DNA of 64,000 bases, taken from Flavobacteriales bacterium (GTDB taxonomy: Bacteria; Bacteroidota; Bacteroidia; Flavobacteriales_D; Crocinitomicaceae). The stretch spans positions 1 to 64,000 of the forward strand of contig JADFAL010000061.1 in the NCBI GenBank assembly GCA_015665275.1. Direction: 5' to 3'. Both the position numbers and the translations under genes were made by a program. Shown in pieces: positions 9,768 through 16,922 of this stretch. Below the pieces are notes generated by a model. That model worked only from the letters and a program-made list of their open reading frames with translations. It did not search any database and was not told where the DNA came from. How positions within the stretch are numbered: the stretch's first letter is position 1; each line of letters begins with the position of its first letter.

Positions 9768-9785
9768 ATACCATAAATGTGGTAT
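9768..9785. promoter_or_regulatory. Candidate operator palindrome 1 (ATACCA-N6-TGGTAT)
   Basis: Perfect 6-bp inverted repeat ATACCA...TGGTAT about 60 bp before the DUF4856 start, in the likely promoter zone of the minus-strand operon. A closely related palindrome lies 127 bp further upstream. Positions could be off by one base. Confidence 0.4.
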
Positions 9786-9894
9786 TTAAAATTGTTCTAA
9801 ATAAGAGTGTTAAGTTAATTAGCAGTTAATCAAGTGTATAGAGTGATTTCATCAAAGATGAGTTCATTAAAGGCTCGCCAAGAATTAATAAAGA

Positions 9895-9912
9895 ATACCA
9901 CAAAAGTGGTAT
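9895..9912. promoter_or_regulatory. Candidate operator palindrome 2 (ATACCAC-AAAA-GTGGTAT)
   Basis: Perfect 7-bp inverted repeat with a 4-base spacer, sharing the ATACCA/TGGTAT half-site with the palindrome at 9768-9785. It lies just past the stop of the frameshifted gene ending at 9922 and has no T-run, so a terminator is less likely than a dimeric regulator site. Confidence 0.4.
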
Positions 9913-9921
9913 GGTAAAATA

Positions 9922-10360
9922 TTATATCTCGGAATCGAGGACATCTTTCTCAAGTGCTTCACGCATTTTCTGTCTTTTCTTTTCATTCTGCTCTCGAATT
10001 CCGCGAACCAATGATATAATTCCAATAACTAGTAGAACTGGAGGATAGAAGAATATGGTATCCATGTAAATCCAGGCACCGAAGAACCACACCAGTGAAA
10101 CTATTATAGCAAGTGAACCAACGATAATTCGCGCCGTTTAAAATGCCTACCTCAATTTCAGCTCCAACATAATCTCCTTTTGCGGCGTCACGTCGTTGTT
10201 TATCCAGATTGGTTTGTTCTTGCTCATCCAATTCGAAATCAGAACATGTTTCTTCAAAAGCTGCTTTTTCGTCCGTTAGTTTGCACAAAAGTCCTTGTAA
10301 GGAAGGCTTTCGGTTTGTACATTTTTCACAGAAAGCGACTTGTTCTTCTCTAATCAGCAT
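9922..10360 (-). pseudogene. Cys-rich (zinc-ribbon-like) single-pass membrane protein, frameshifted
   Basis: The first frame reads MLIREEQVAFCEKCTNRK, then LLCKLTDEKAAFEETCSDF, with four Cys spaced like a small zinc-binding domain; this is a small family I associate with Flavobacteriia. After about residue 74 the first frame turns into unlikely sequence (ends at 9983). A second frame continues with a clear membrane helix (IIVGSLAIIVSLVWFFGAW), a second hydrophobic stretch and a charged tail ending at 9922. Dropping one G/C base near 10131-10138 joins the two frames. Function unknown. The gene is divergent from the hemerythrin-like gene. Confidence 0.65.
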
Positions 10361-10408
10361 GGTTTTTTTTTTGGAAAAATATCAAAAAATTATACCCGAA
10401 ACAAGGTA

Positions 10409-10439
10409 TTGCATCCAAGGGCAAATCCACCTATTTTTG
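10409..10439 (+). promoter_or_regulatory. Bacteroidota-type promoter of the hemerythrin-like gene
   Basis: TTG at 10409-10411, 20-bp spacer, TATTTTTG at 10432-10439. This fits the Bacteroidota -33/-7 pattern (TTTG, N19-21, TAnnTTTG). The start codon follows 24 bp later. Confidence 0.6.
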
Positions 10440-10463
10440 GGAAACACGCTTAATCTGTTATCC

Positions 10464-10940
10464 ATGTCTTACGCTTCCTCGAGAAATCCAGTTCAATTTA
10501 TTGATGTTCCTGTTCATTTATTAGATGGGTCTAACAAAGAAATAGTTGATTACCTCAGAGCGTCTCACGTTCGATACCTTGACTGTGATATACCTAAGAT
10601 TGAGCAACAGTTCCTAGGTCTGATTAAATTATACCCTAATTCACCTGCTTTAACCGTAGTATTCAATCTATTTCAAAAATTCAGTTTGGAAATGCAGTGG
10701 CACATGAAGCATGAGGAACAGGTGTTGTATCCACATGTGCTTACCGGAAATTTAGATGAAAACACACACGTTATTTCTCACGAGGATCAAGAACCTTTTT
10801 TAACCGAAGTTATTCAGTTGCTAAGAAGCGGTCGTTATGCTAAGAATCCATTCGGAAGTTTGTTAATTGGCTCTCTGGAGCGTTTCGAAGAAGAACTACG
10901 ATTGCATGCCTGGGTGGAAGAGCATTTGTTGGGTTTGTGA
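10464..10940 (+). CDS. Hemerythrin-like (RIC/ScdA-type) di-iron protein
   Basis: A 158-residue soluble protein. An N-terminal helix with HVRYLDCDIPKIE, then MQWHMKHEEQVLYPHV, HEDQEPFL and a terminal HAWVEEHLL give the spaced His/Glu ligands of a hemerythrin-like four-helix domain. RIC/YtfE/ScdA proteins repair iron-sulfur clusters after nitric oxide or oxidative damage. This one lacks the ScdA N-terminal domain, so that role is inferred. I start it at the ATG at 10464, because the upstream in-frame extension to 10209 is the reverse strand of the neighbouring gene and because a good promoter lies at 10409-10439. Confidence 0.75.
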   Translation: MSYASSRNPVQFIDVPVHLLDGSNKEIVDYLRASHVRYLDCDIPKIEQQFLGLIKLYPNSPALTVVFNLFQKFSLEMQWHMKHEEQVLYPHVLTGNLDENTHVISHEDQEPFLTEVIQLLRSGRYAKNPFGSLLIGSLERFEEELRLHAWVEEHLLGL

Positions 10941-11026
10941 AGTTTCCAAAAAATCTTAAAATTATCGGCTTGACATAATTGTAAGCTGTTCCGCTCGTTT
11001 TCAGCCTGAACCAATTATTGAATATC

Positions 11027-11701
11027 ATGCTACAACTATGGAGAACGAATGCGCGTGTCCGAGAGGGAGGATACCTGTTTTTACTAACATTATGTTGCTT
11101 TGGATTGAGTCTTTTTAGAATCGGTTATTCCGGTTCAAACAAATACCTCTTTCTGAATTGGAACTTGTTTCTGGCTTTTATGCCTTGGTTTTTCACGAGT
11201 CTTTTACATGTGTTTCCCAAATGGAAAGAGAGAAAATTGATCCTTTGGATGATAGGATTGAGTTGGTTGGCCTTCTTTCCAAATGCTCCTTACATTCTCA
11301 CCGACCTTTTTCATTTGAATGTGAGTTCAAGCATGCCCGTTTGGTTTGATTTAGTGTTGATTCTCGCTTTCGCATGGACTGGACTTTTATTCGGGTTCCT
11401 CAGTCTATGGGACTTGGAAAAGCTCATGGCTACAAAAGTTCAAAAGCGATGGGTTCCGTTTATTTCTGTGGGACTGTTGTTTCTGAGCAGCTTTGGAATT
11501 TATTTGGGGAGATATCTGCGCTGGAACAGCTGGGATTTGCTCAATAGACCGGGCTCCATTATACAAGATGTCGGAGAAAGGGTTATTTATCCGCTGGAAC
11601 ATACAAGAACTTGGGGTGTCACCTTTTTTATGGGGATTCTCCTCGTACTGATGTATATCTCTTTTCGATTGGTGTATTCAAGGAATACCTTTCCGAGGTA
11701 A
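11027..11701 (+). CDS. DUF1361 integral membrane protein
   Basis: 224 residues with six or seven membrane helices. WLAFFPNAPYILTDLFHL (about residue 82), YLGRYLRWNSWD and the FDLVLILAFAWTGLLFG segment are typical of the DUF1361 family, which has no assigned reaction. ATG at 11027 preferred over the TTG three codons earlier. The 3' end overlaps the convergent four-helix-bundle gene by 24 bp. Alone on its strand. Confidence 0.8.
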   Translation: MLQLWRTNARVREGGYLFLLTLCCFGLSLFRIGYSGSNKYLFLNWNLFLAFMPWFFTSLLHVFPKWKERKLILWMIGLSWLAFFPNAPYILTDLFHLNVSSSMPVWFDLVLILAFAWTGLLFGFLSLWDLEKLMATKVQKRWVPFISVGLLFLSSFGIYLGRYLRWNSWDLLNRPGSIIQDVGERVIYPLEHTRTWGVTFFMGILLVLMYISFRLVYSRNTFPR

Positions 11702-12043
11702 TTGAAATCTATTAATCATTGCAAATAGGATTTTTGAAATTTCTTCAGCGTTAGCATAGAATTTTTGAAATGCATTTTGACTGATAACGCCTTCATCGTG
11801 TAAAACATCCAGAATGGCAACACATTCGAATGCAGAACTTCTTGAGATTACAAAAAAGTTTCGCCGATCGGGTTTTGAAAAACGACCAGAACCTTCTGCA
11901 ATATTCAGTACAATACTTAAAGAGGCCCGCCTTAGTTGGTCTTTGGTTGTACGATTTAATTGAGTGGAATGAATAAATGATCGGATTTCCGAATTAAATG
12001 TTTTTGCTTTATCGTAAATGATAAGCTTTTCAAAATCAAACAT
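11678..12043 (-). CDS. Four-helix bundle protein (S23 / 23S rRNA intervening-sequence type)
   Basis: 121 residues that fit the S23/IVS protein family (TIGR02436): FEKLIIYDKAKTF near the N-terminus, then TTKDQLRRASLSIVLNIAEGSGR and ECVAILDVLHDEG. Such proteins were first seen encoded in intervening sequences of 23S rRNA and are scattered in Bacteroidota genomes as free-standing, horizontally spread genes. Function is unknown. It lies right beside the GIY-YIG/tRNA duplication, so this 0.9-kb stretch looks like an accessory nest. Confidence 0.85.
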   Translation of the reverse strand: MFDFEKLIIYDKAKTFNSEIRSFIHSTQLNRTTKDQLRRASLSIVLNIAEGSGRFSKPDRRNFFVISRSSAFECVAILDVLHDEGVISQNAFQKFYANAEEISKILFAMINRFQLPRKGIP

Positions 12044-12111
12044 AGTAGGTAGGTTTTCTACTTAAGCTAACTAAAATTTTGAATTGAAAAGTGTGAGTCG
12101 GACTGTCAGAG

Positions 12112-12168
12112 CGAAAAAAAACCAGAGTCGTAATCGCGCCTCGCGCTCTCACTCACTCTGGTTTTTGT
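12112..12168 (-). terminator. Rho-independent terminator after the tRNA-Leu remnant
   Basis: Stem ACCAGAGT (12121-12128) with ACTCTGGT (12155-12162). On the minus strand it is followed by eight T. It sits just past the duplicated tRNA 3' part, mirroring the terminator that follows the intact tRNA. Confidence 0.6.
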
Positions 12169-12239
12169 ACCTGGGGAGGGAATCGAACCCTCACGCCCGA
12201 AGGCATCCCGATTCTGATCGGGACGCGTCTATGAGTTCC
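12160..12239 (-). repeat. Duplicated 3' part of tRNA-Leu (tRNA remnant)
   Basis: Positions 12160-12205 are identical over 46 bp to 12512-12557, covering the tRNA-Leu variable arm, T arm, 3' acceptor strand and a short tail. Weaker similarity continues through a D-arm-like CGCGTCTA..AGTTCC block to 12239. The anticodon arm is replaced by a palindrome of two 7-bp arms (TCCCGAT/ATCGGGA) and the 5' acceptor strand is missing, so it cannot be a working tRNA. The last codons of the GIY-YIG gene are read through this remnant. Confidence 0.8.
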
Positions 12240-12463
12240 TGAATCTTAATCTTCGACTTCCATGATTTGATCTGCGTTTCTCTGCTCATAGCCAACCTTC
12301 TGTCATCAAAAGTTTCACGATATACTAGTTCCCACGGTCGATACGCTTTTGTTGATCTAACATATCCTTTATTGTGTCGTTCTAACCTGTTTTCCAGATT
12401 ATTGGTCTGACCGATATAATATCTGTCATTGACTGCGCTATGAAGTAGGTAAACGTAAAACAT
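12191..12463 (-). CDS. GIY-YIG nuclease (URI family)
   Basis: A 90-residue single-domain nuclease: YVYLL near the N-terminus, YYIGQTNNLENRLERHN, then SRETQIKSWKSKIKIQELI. The catalytic Tyr, Arg and Glu positions of GIY-YIG enzymes are present. I start it at the ATG at 12463; the frame stays open upstream through tRNA-Leu, but that extension is translated tRNA, not protein. The last 15 or so residues come from the duplicated tRNA piece. The gene lies exactly between intact tRNA-Leu and its 3' copy, as in an integrated element, yet there is no integrase. Confidence 0.85.
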   Translation of the reverse strand: MFYVYLLHSAVNDRYYIGQTNNLENRLERHNKGYVRSTKAYRPWELVYRETFDDRRLAMSRETQIKSWKSKIKIQELIDASRSESGCLRA

Positions 12464-12488
12464 GGTTCGTGTATCGGTTGTAAACAAA

Positions 12489-12518
12489 AAAACCTCTCCG
12501 AATTTCGAAGAGGTTTTT
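12489..12518. terminator. Rho-independent terminator of tRNA-Leu
   Basis: AACCTCT stem with AGAGGTT around a short loop, with T-runs on both strands, immediately 3' of the tRNA. It separates the tRNA from the GIY-YIG gene. Confidence 0.7.
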
Positions 12519-12519
12519 G

Positions 12520-12601
12520 TACCTGGGGAGGGAATCGAACCCTCACGCCCGAAGGCACTGGATTTTGAATCCAGCGCGTCTACCAGTTCCGCCACCCAGG
12601 C
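12520..12601 (-). tRNA. tRNA-Leu (anticodon CAA)
   Basis: 82 nt. Acceptor stem GCCTGGG pairs with CCCAGGT (one G-T pair), a D arm with GGAACTGGTAGAC, an anticodon stem CTGGA/TCCAG with loop TTCAAAA giving anticodon CAA, a long variable arm (TGCCTTCGGGCG) and T arm GAGGG-TTCGATT-CCCTC. The CCA end is not encoded. The long variable arm confirms a class II tRNA. Its 3' 46 bp are duplicated at 12160-12205. Confidence 0.93.
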
Positions 12602-12700
12602 ATTTTTTCTCTGATAGAGCGAGGGCAAAGATATTCAATTTATTCAAAACGCAAAGCAGCCGCATAAATATTTCCACAAATACGATCCGAGTTTTTTCAT

Positions 12701-12708
12701 TAACATTG
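12701..12708 (+). promoter_or_regulatory. Candidate -7 box 4 nt before hutI
   Basis: TAACATTG, one mismatch from TAnnTTTG, then CTTC and the ATG. No good -33 box is seen. One of six boxes at this spacing. Confidence 0.35.
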
Positions 12709-12712
12709 CTTC

Positions 12713-13945
12713 ATGGCAAAAACACTCATCAAAAACATCAAAGGATTGGTGCAATGCGGAGATGATCTACCGCAAGTTCGCAAAGGCGCAGACATGAAAA
12801 ATCTGCCAATCATTGAAGATGCTTTTTTGGCACTAGAAGACGGTGAAATCATCGCGTACGGCCCCATGTCGGAATGGGGTGGGATTACCGATTGGCGCGA
12901 TCTAGAAGTTATCGACGCAGAAGGGAAGTTTGTACTACCAGCGTTTTGCGATTCGCATACCCATACCGTTTTTGCCAAATCGCGCGAAGATGAATTCGTA
13001 GACCGCATCAATGGCCTCTCGTACGAAGAAATTGCCCTTAAGGGTGGCGGAATCTTAAATTCAGCCAGACGATTGGCAGAAATGTCCGAAGACGATTTGT
13101 TTGAAGCATCCAAAGTACGCGTAGAACGATTGATGTCTTATGGAACCGGCGCTCTGGAAATTAAGTCTGGTTATGGACTTACGGTTGATACCGAATTGAA
13201 AATGCTTCGCGTCATCAAGCGATTGAAAGAAACGTGTCCTATTGCTATCAAAGCGACATTTTTGGGAGCGCACGCCTTCCCAACGGAATACAAAGAAAAT
13301 CACCGAGGATATATCGATCTTATAATCAACGAAATGCTTCCAAAAATTGCAGAGGAAAAATTGGCCGATTACATCGATGTATTCTGCGAACGCAACTATT
13401 TCTCAGTAGCCGAAATGGCGGAAATACTGGAAGCAGGAATCAAAATTGGATTGAAGCCCAAGGTGCATGTGAACCAGTTTTCAGCACTGGGAGGAATCGC
13501 AAAAGCAGTTGAATTGGGCGCTTTGTCTGTTGATCATTTGGAAGAATTGGAAGAGGCCGATATTAAGGCGTTGCAGTCCGGGAATACCATGCCCACCATT
13601 CTACCAAGCTGCTCCCATTTTCTATCCATTCCGTTTGGCGATGCTAGAAGACTAATGGAGAACGACTTGCCCGTAGCTTTGGCAAGTGATTTCAATCCAG
13701 GGTCAACACCAAGTGGAAATTTAAGTTTCGTTTGGTCCCTAGCGTGTGTGAAGATGAAAATGAATCCCGAAGAAGCTTTGAATGCACTTACCATTAACGC
13801 GGCGTATGCCATGGATTTATCCGAAACGCACGGCTCAATTTCACTTGGCAAAAAAACTCCCGTGATTCTTACCAAAGAAATCCCAAATTTGGCGTATATT
13901 CCCTATGCGTTTGGAGATCAGTTGATAGAGCGGCTCATTTTTTGA
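12713..13945 (+). CDS. hutI: Imidazolonepropionase
   Basis: A 410-residue amidohydrolase that opens the imidazolone ring of 4-imidazolone-5-propanoate to N-formimino-glutamate in histidine degradation. Metal ligands DSHTHTVF (His 82 and 84), the LGAHAFPTE and KVHVNQFSALGG segments and ASDFNPGSTPS near the C-terminus are all intact; length is typical (400-420). No other hut genes are adjacent, so the pathway is dispersed. The downstream TraB-like gene starts 15 bp after the stop and may be cotranscribed. A -7-like box ends 4 nt before the ATG. Confidence 0.93.
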   Translation: MAKTLIKNIKGLVQCGDDLPQVRKGADMKNLPIIEDAFLALEDGEIIAYGPMSEWGGITDWRDLEVIDAEGKFVLPAFCDSHTHTVFAKSREDEFVDRINGLSYEEIALKGGGILNSARRLAEMSEDDLFEASKVRVERLMSYGTGALEIKSGYGLTVDTELKMLRVIKRLKETCPIAIKATFLGAHAFPTEYKENHRGYIDLIINEMLPKIAEEKLADYIDVFCERNYFSVAEMAEILEAGIKIGLKPKVHVNQFSALGGIAKAVELGALSVDHLEELEEADIKALQSGNTMPTILPSCSHFLSIPFGDARRLMENDLPVALASDFNPGSTPSGNLSFVWSLACVKMKMNPEEALNALTINAAYAMDLSETHGSISLGKKTPVILTKEIPNLAYIPYAFGDQLIERLIF

Positions 13946-13960
13946 TGCAAATGATGTGCT

Positions 13961-15187
13961 ATGAGAAACAATTTGATCCTTCTACTGTTCACTTTAGCCA
14001 CCGGATTTTCATTCGGACAGCAAGAGCATTACGCACTTTTATGGGAGGTGACAGCAAAAAACGGCACCCAATCGTATCTTTTCGGAAGTTTTCATTCCAA
14101 TGATAAACGCTTGTTCCAACTACCGGATAGTGTTTATTATGCGTTGGATCGGGCGGAGGTGATTTCATTGGAAACGGACATCTTCTCCATTTTCGAATCT
14201 TTCGATGCAAGACAAGGAAATGTCAAATTGAAGTTTGATAGCGACGGGAAACCATATACAAGCAACGCAAGAGCGGGGAAATCTGCATATGGCGATGAAG
14301 ATGGAATGCCGCAATTTCTCGATGCATATTTCCAGCAATACTGTTTCAATGCAGGAAAGGAGTTCTTTCCATTAGAAACAATCGAATTTCAAATGAGTGT
14401 GGGGCCTGATATGTCTGATTACTCATCGTATGATTTTAAAGGGGGGAGATTTGGTGCCTTGTTATCGGGTAAGGACGAATTGGTCGACCTCTATTTGGAA
14501 GGAGACATTTACGGACTTAACGATTTCATTAAATCTTCTTTATCCATTATGCCGAAGTATTACAAAGAGCTGATCACGGATAGAAACTATGGAATGGTTG
14601 ATAGTCTCGAATTAGTTCTTTCTGAGAAACCTGTTTTTTGTGCAGTTGGCGCTGGACATCTTGGTGGAGATCAAGGAATAGTCAGTTTGCTTGGGAAAAG
14701 AGGGTACAAGCTAAGAAAGGTAGAAGCAACCTACGCTGAGCACAAAGCACCCGCTGAAAAAGCGGTGAAGTCGCTGCGCTCGTATCCTTATTCGGTTGAT
14801 TCACTCGGATTGACCATTTCATTTCCCGGTAAACCGCAGGAAATAGGCCTGTATGAATCACAACATCTGAACAGCATTTATCGTGAATTTGGTCAAGGGA
14901 ATTCCTATTCGGTAGAAGTCTACGATCGCTTGAGTATTGAATCTTGGGAAGACGCCGCGGCCGAGTATTTACCAAGTCCAGAAGAAAGCCCTTACGAGAA
15001 AATTGAACTGGCAAATGGAGGGGAAGCCATCCAAGGGTTAGGACAAGAATACTGGGACAATACCATGACTTGGATGCGTGTTTTACTCACGGAGGAATAT
15101 GTTATCGTTTTAAAAGCCGTCGGAGGAAATAAGTTCATGAATTCACCCCGCGCGTTTCGCTTTTTTGATACGCTTAAAATGGAATAG
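13961..15187 (+). CDS. TraB/GumN family secreted protein
   Basis: 408 residues with a signal peptide (MRNNLILLLFTLATGFSFGQ). The N-terminal two thirds carry TraB/GumN marks: LLWEVTAKNGTQSYLFGSFHSND and, near residue 225, VFCAVGAGHLGGDQGIVSLLGKRGY. The GxHxND and GAGHL motifs are the putative metal-dependent active site of this family, related to erythromycin-esterase and Tiki-type proteases. An extra C-terminal domain (about 265-408) is of unknown type. Likely exported to periplasm or outer membrane; substrate unknown. Confidence 0.8.
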   Translation: MRNNLILLLFTLATGFSFGQQEHYALLWEVTAKNGTQSYLFGSFHSNDKRLFQLPDSVYYALDRAEVISLETDIFSIFESFDARQGNVKLKFDSDGKPYTSNARAGKSAYGDEDGMPQFLDAYFQQYCFNAGKEFFPLETIEFQMSVGPDMSDYSSYDFKGGRFGALLSGKDELVDLYLEGDIYGLNDFIKSSLSIMPKYYKELITDRNYGMVDSLELVLSEKPVFCAVGAGHLGGDQGIVSLLGKRGYKLRKVEATYAEHKAPAEKAVKSLRSYPYSVDSLGLTISFPGKPQEIGLYESQHLNSIYREFGQGNSYSVEVYDRLSIESWEDAAAEYLPSPEESPYEKIELANGGEAIQGLGQEYWDNTMTWMRVLLTEEYVIVLKAVGGNKFMNSPRAFRFFDTLKME

Positions 15188-15213
15188 GGAATTGAATTCC
15201 AAAGCAAGGTATT

Positions 15214-15708
15214 TCTCCTCCTTTGAGGGAGGTGCCGAAGGCGGAGGGTGACAATTGTTAGTTTATTTCAGTTTTCAGACATTGAATCGTGTAAGAAATC
15301 CTCATTTGCACTTCATCCAAATTATTCAATACGATTCCCTCGGAAAAACGCAGAATCTTGTAGCCAAGTTCTTCCAAGTCAATTTGTCTTTGTTTATCGT
15401 ATTGACCAGAAAGTAAATGTGAAGTTCCATCAACCTCAATGATTAACCCAAGATCAGGCGCGAAAAAATCAACGATATATGTATCAATTGGGCGTTGTCG
15501 TAAAAAACGCTCGCCGGTTTGTTTTCTACTCAGGATTCGCTTCCATAGTCGTTTTTCTGCTTTTGAAACCGATTCCGTTCGAAGTTTTCTAGCTTTTAAT
15601 TGTAGTTTTTTGTTGTAGTGGTTATTATGGTAGGTCATATCTAAAAGATACAAAAAAAGTGTAGCCAATCACCCTCCGCCTTTGGCACCTCCCTCTAGGG
15701 AGGAGTCA
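15214..15708. mobile_element. Putative mini-element: DUF559 nuclease gene between inverted palindromic repeats
   Basis: The DUF559 gene is framed by inverted copies of a roughly 38-bp sequence: left about 15214-15251, right about 15669-15706 on the other strand, 33 of 38 positions the same. Each copy has a hairpin core (CCTCCCTAGAGGGAGG on the right) followed inward by a TGCCRAAGGCGGAGGGTGA tail. Between the repeats there is only the nuclease gene. No target-site duplication is obvious. This resembles REP/RAYT-like units, with a VSR-like nuclease in place of a transposase (inference). Confidence 0.6.
15258..15638 (-). CDS. DUF559 (VSR-like) endonuclease-fold protein
   Basis: 126 residues. 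After a basic N-terminus (KLQLKARKLRTE) come the DUF559 marks: SKAEKRLWKRILSRKQTG, FLRQRPIDTYIVDFFAPDLGL, IIEVDGTSHL, then DKQRQIDLEELGYKILRF. The Asp, Glu-x-Asp-Gly and His of the VSR/PD-(D/E)XK-like fold are present, so it is probably an active DNA nuclease, but targets of this family are unknown. ATG at 15638 preferred over the one ten codons upstream because the conserved part begins after it. It lies inside an inverted-repeat frame. Confidence 0.8.
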   Translation of the reverse strand: MTYHNNHYNKKLQLKARKLRTESVSKAEKRLWKRILSRKQTGERFLRQRPIDTYIVDFFAPDLGLIIEVDGTSHLLSGQYDKQRQIDLEELGYKILRFSEGIVLNNLDEVQMRISYTIQCLKTEIN

Positions 15709-15759
15709 CAGAAATACGCAAAATTCAACAGTAAAACGCGGGAATCACTTCAAAAAAGC

Positions 15760-15767
15760 TATCTTCG
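15760..15767 (+). promoter_or_regulatory. -7-like box before the ATPase/nuclease operon
   Basis: TATCTTCG, one base off TAnnTTTG, 15 nt before the start codon. Confidence 0.3.
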
Positions 15768-15782
15768 ACGGAAAACAACAAC

Positions 15783-16922
15783 ATGATCGAACGCGGAATT
15801 CACGGGGCCGTTTCCGAAGCTATTTCTAAAAGCAAACTGGTGCTTATTGAAGGCCCGAAAGGAGCAGGGAAGCAGACTTTGATAGCGCAAATTTTATCCG
15901 AGAAAACGCAATCATTTTCTCTCATCGATTTGTCGCAAAAACAAGTTCGAAAATCACTCGAAGAAACCCCCGAACAACTTTCTGACTATGCCGATCCCAT
16001 CTTGATTTTAAGACAGGCGCAATTCCTTCCGAATCTTCAATCAATTTTAGAGATGACACTCACTGGAGAATTGAATGCGACGTTAATCGTAACATGTTCG
16101 TATCCGCCAATGATGGACCCAGAACTTCGCGAAGCATTAAAAATTGAAGGGATGTTGTTTTCCCTCTACGCGCCTTCGTTTAGTGAGGCAGCGAAACATT
16201 TCGGATTGACGCACGAAGTTGAATTGTTGGAGGAACGATTGATCTTCGGAAATTACCCGAATGTTCTCAGCGATTTGGAAAACGCATCCAAGCATCTTTC
16301 CGACATGATTGATGATGTTTTGCACACACAATTGGGAGCGAAAGATCGAGTGAACAAAGGCAACAAGCTGATGAAAATGCTCAATATTCTTGCCTTTCAG
16401 TGCGGTGAACCAATTTCCTACAATGACATTGCTCAACGTTGCGGGGTTGACAACGAAACCATCGAACGTTACATCGATCTCTTCGAAAAGGCATTTTTAC
16501 TAATTCGACTTCCATCTTTTCACAACGGACACCGATATGAGCTCAAGAAAACGCATTGTATTTACTTCCAAGATAATGGAATTCGCAATGCTTTGATTCA
16601 GAATTTTCAAGAGCCAGAATTCCGTAATGACCTGGATGCATTGTGGCGCAATTACATGATTTCGGAACGCGTGAAGTGGATTCGAACACAGGGCATGAAC
16701 AAGGAATTGTATTTCTGGAGAACGCATACGCGTCAACAAATGGATTTCATCGAAAAAGGAGCAGAGACCCTCATGGCCTATAAAGCCGATCCTTCAATGT
16801 TTAGCTATGCGACTCGAAAAATGGTGAAGATCCCAAAATCGTTTGAAGAGAGTTATCCAGAGGCGAAAACTTCGGTATTGAATAAATCTTCGTATTGGAA
16901 TTTCTTGACTCGAAAAGTATAA
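15783..16922 (+). CDS. AAA-type ATPase with DUF4143-like C-terminal domain
   Basis: 379 residues. Walker A is GPKGAGKQT (25-33) and the Walker-B-like strand is DPILILRQAQ (about 70). SLYAPSFSEAAKHFGL and the helical DNA-binding-like segment ISYNDIAQRCGVDNETIERYIDLFEKAFLLIRLP match the AAA_14/DUF4143 family. The C-terminal part (KELYFWRTHTRQQMDFIE) keeps the PD-(D/E)XK-like remnant usual there. Cellular role of the family is unknown. It abuts the AddB-like nuclease gene (stop and start touch at 16922/16923), so the two are cotranscribed. Confidence 0.8.
   Translation: MIERGIHGAVSEAISKSKLVLIEGPKGAGKQTLIAQILSEKTQSFSLIDLSQKQVRKSLEETPEQLSDYADPILILRQAQFLPNLQSILEMTLTGELNATLIVTCSYPPMMDPELREALKIEGMLFSLYAPSFSEAAKHFGLTHEVELLEERLIFGNYPNVLSDLENASKHLSDMIDDVLHTQLGAKDRVNKGNKLMKMLNILAFQCGEPISYNDIAQRCGVDNETIERYIDLFEKAFLLIRLPSFHNGHRYELKKTHCIYFQDNGIRNALIQNFQEPEFRNDLDALWRNYMISERVKWIRTQGMNKELYFWRTHTRQQMDFIEKGAETLMAYKADPSMFSYATRKMVKIPKSFEESYPEAKTSVLNKSSYWNFLTRKV

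Noticed and set aside
10209-10463. Longer N-terminus for the hemerythrin-like gene
   Set aside because: Antisense to the neighbouring Cys-rich gene, no hemerythrin similarity, and a promoter lies between.
12464-12628. N-terminal extension of the GIY-YIG gene
   Set aside because: It is a translation of tRNA-Leu and its terminator.
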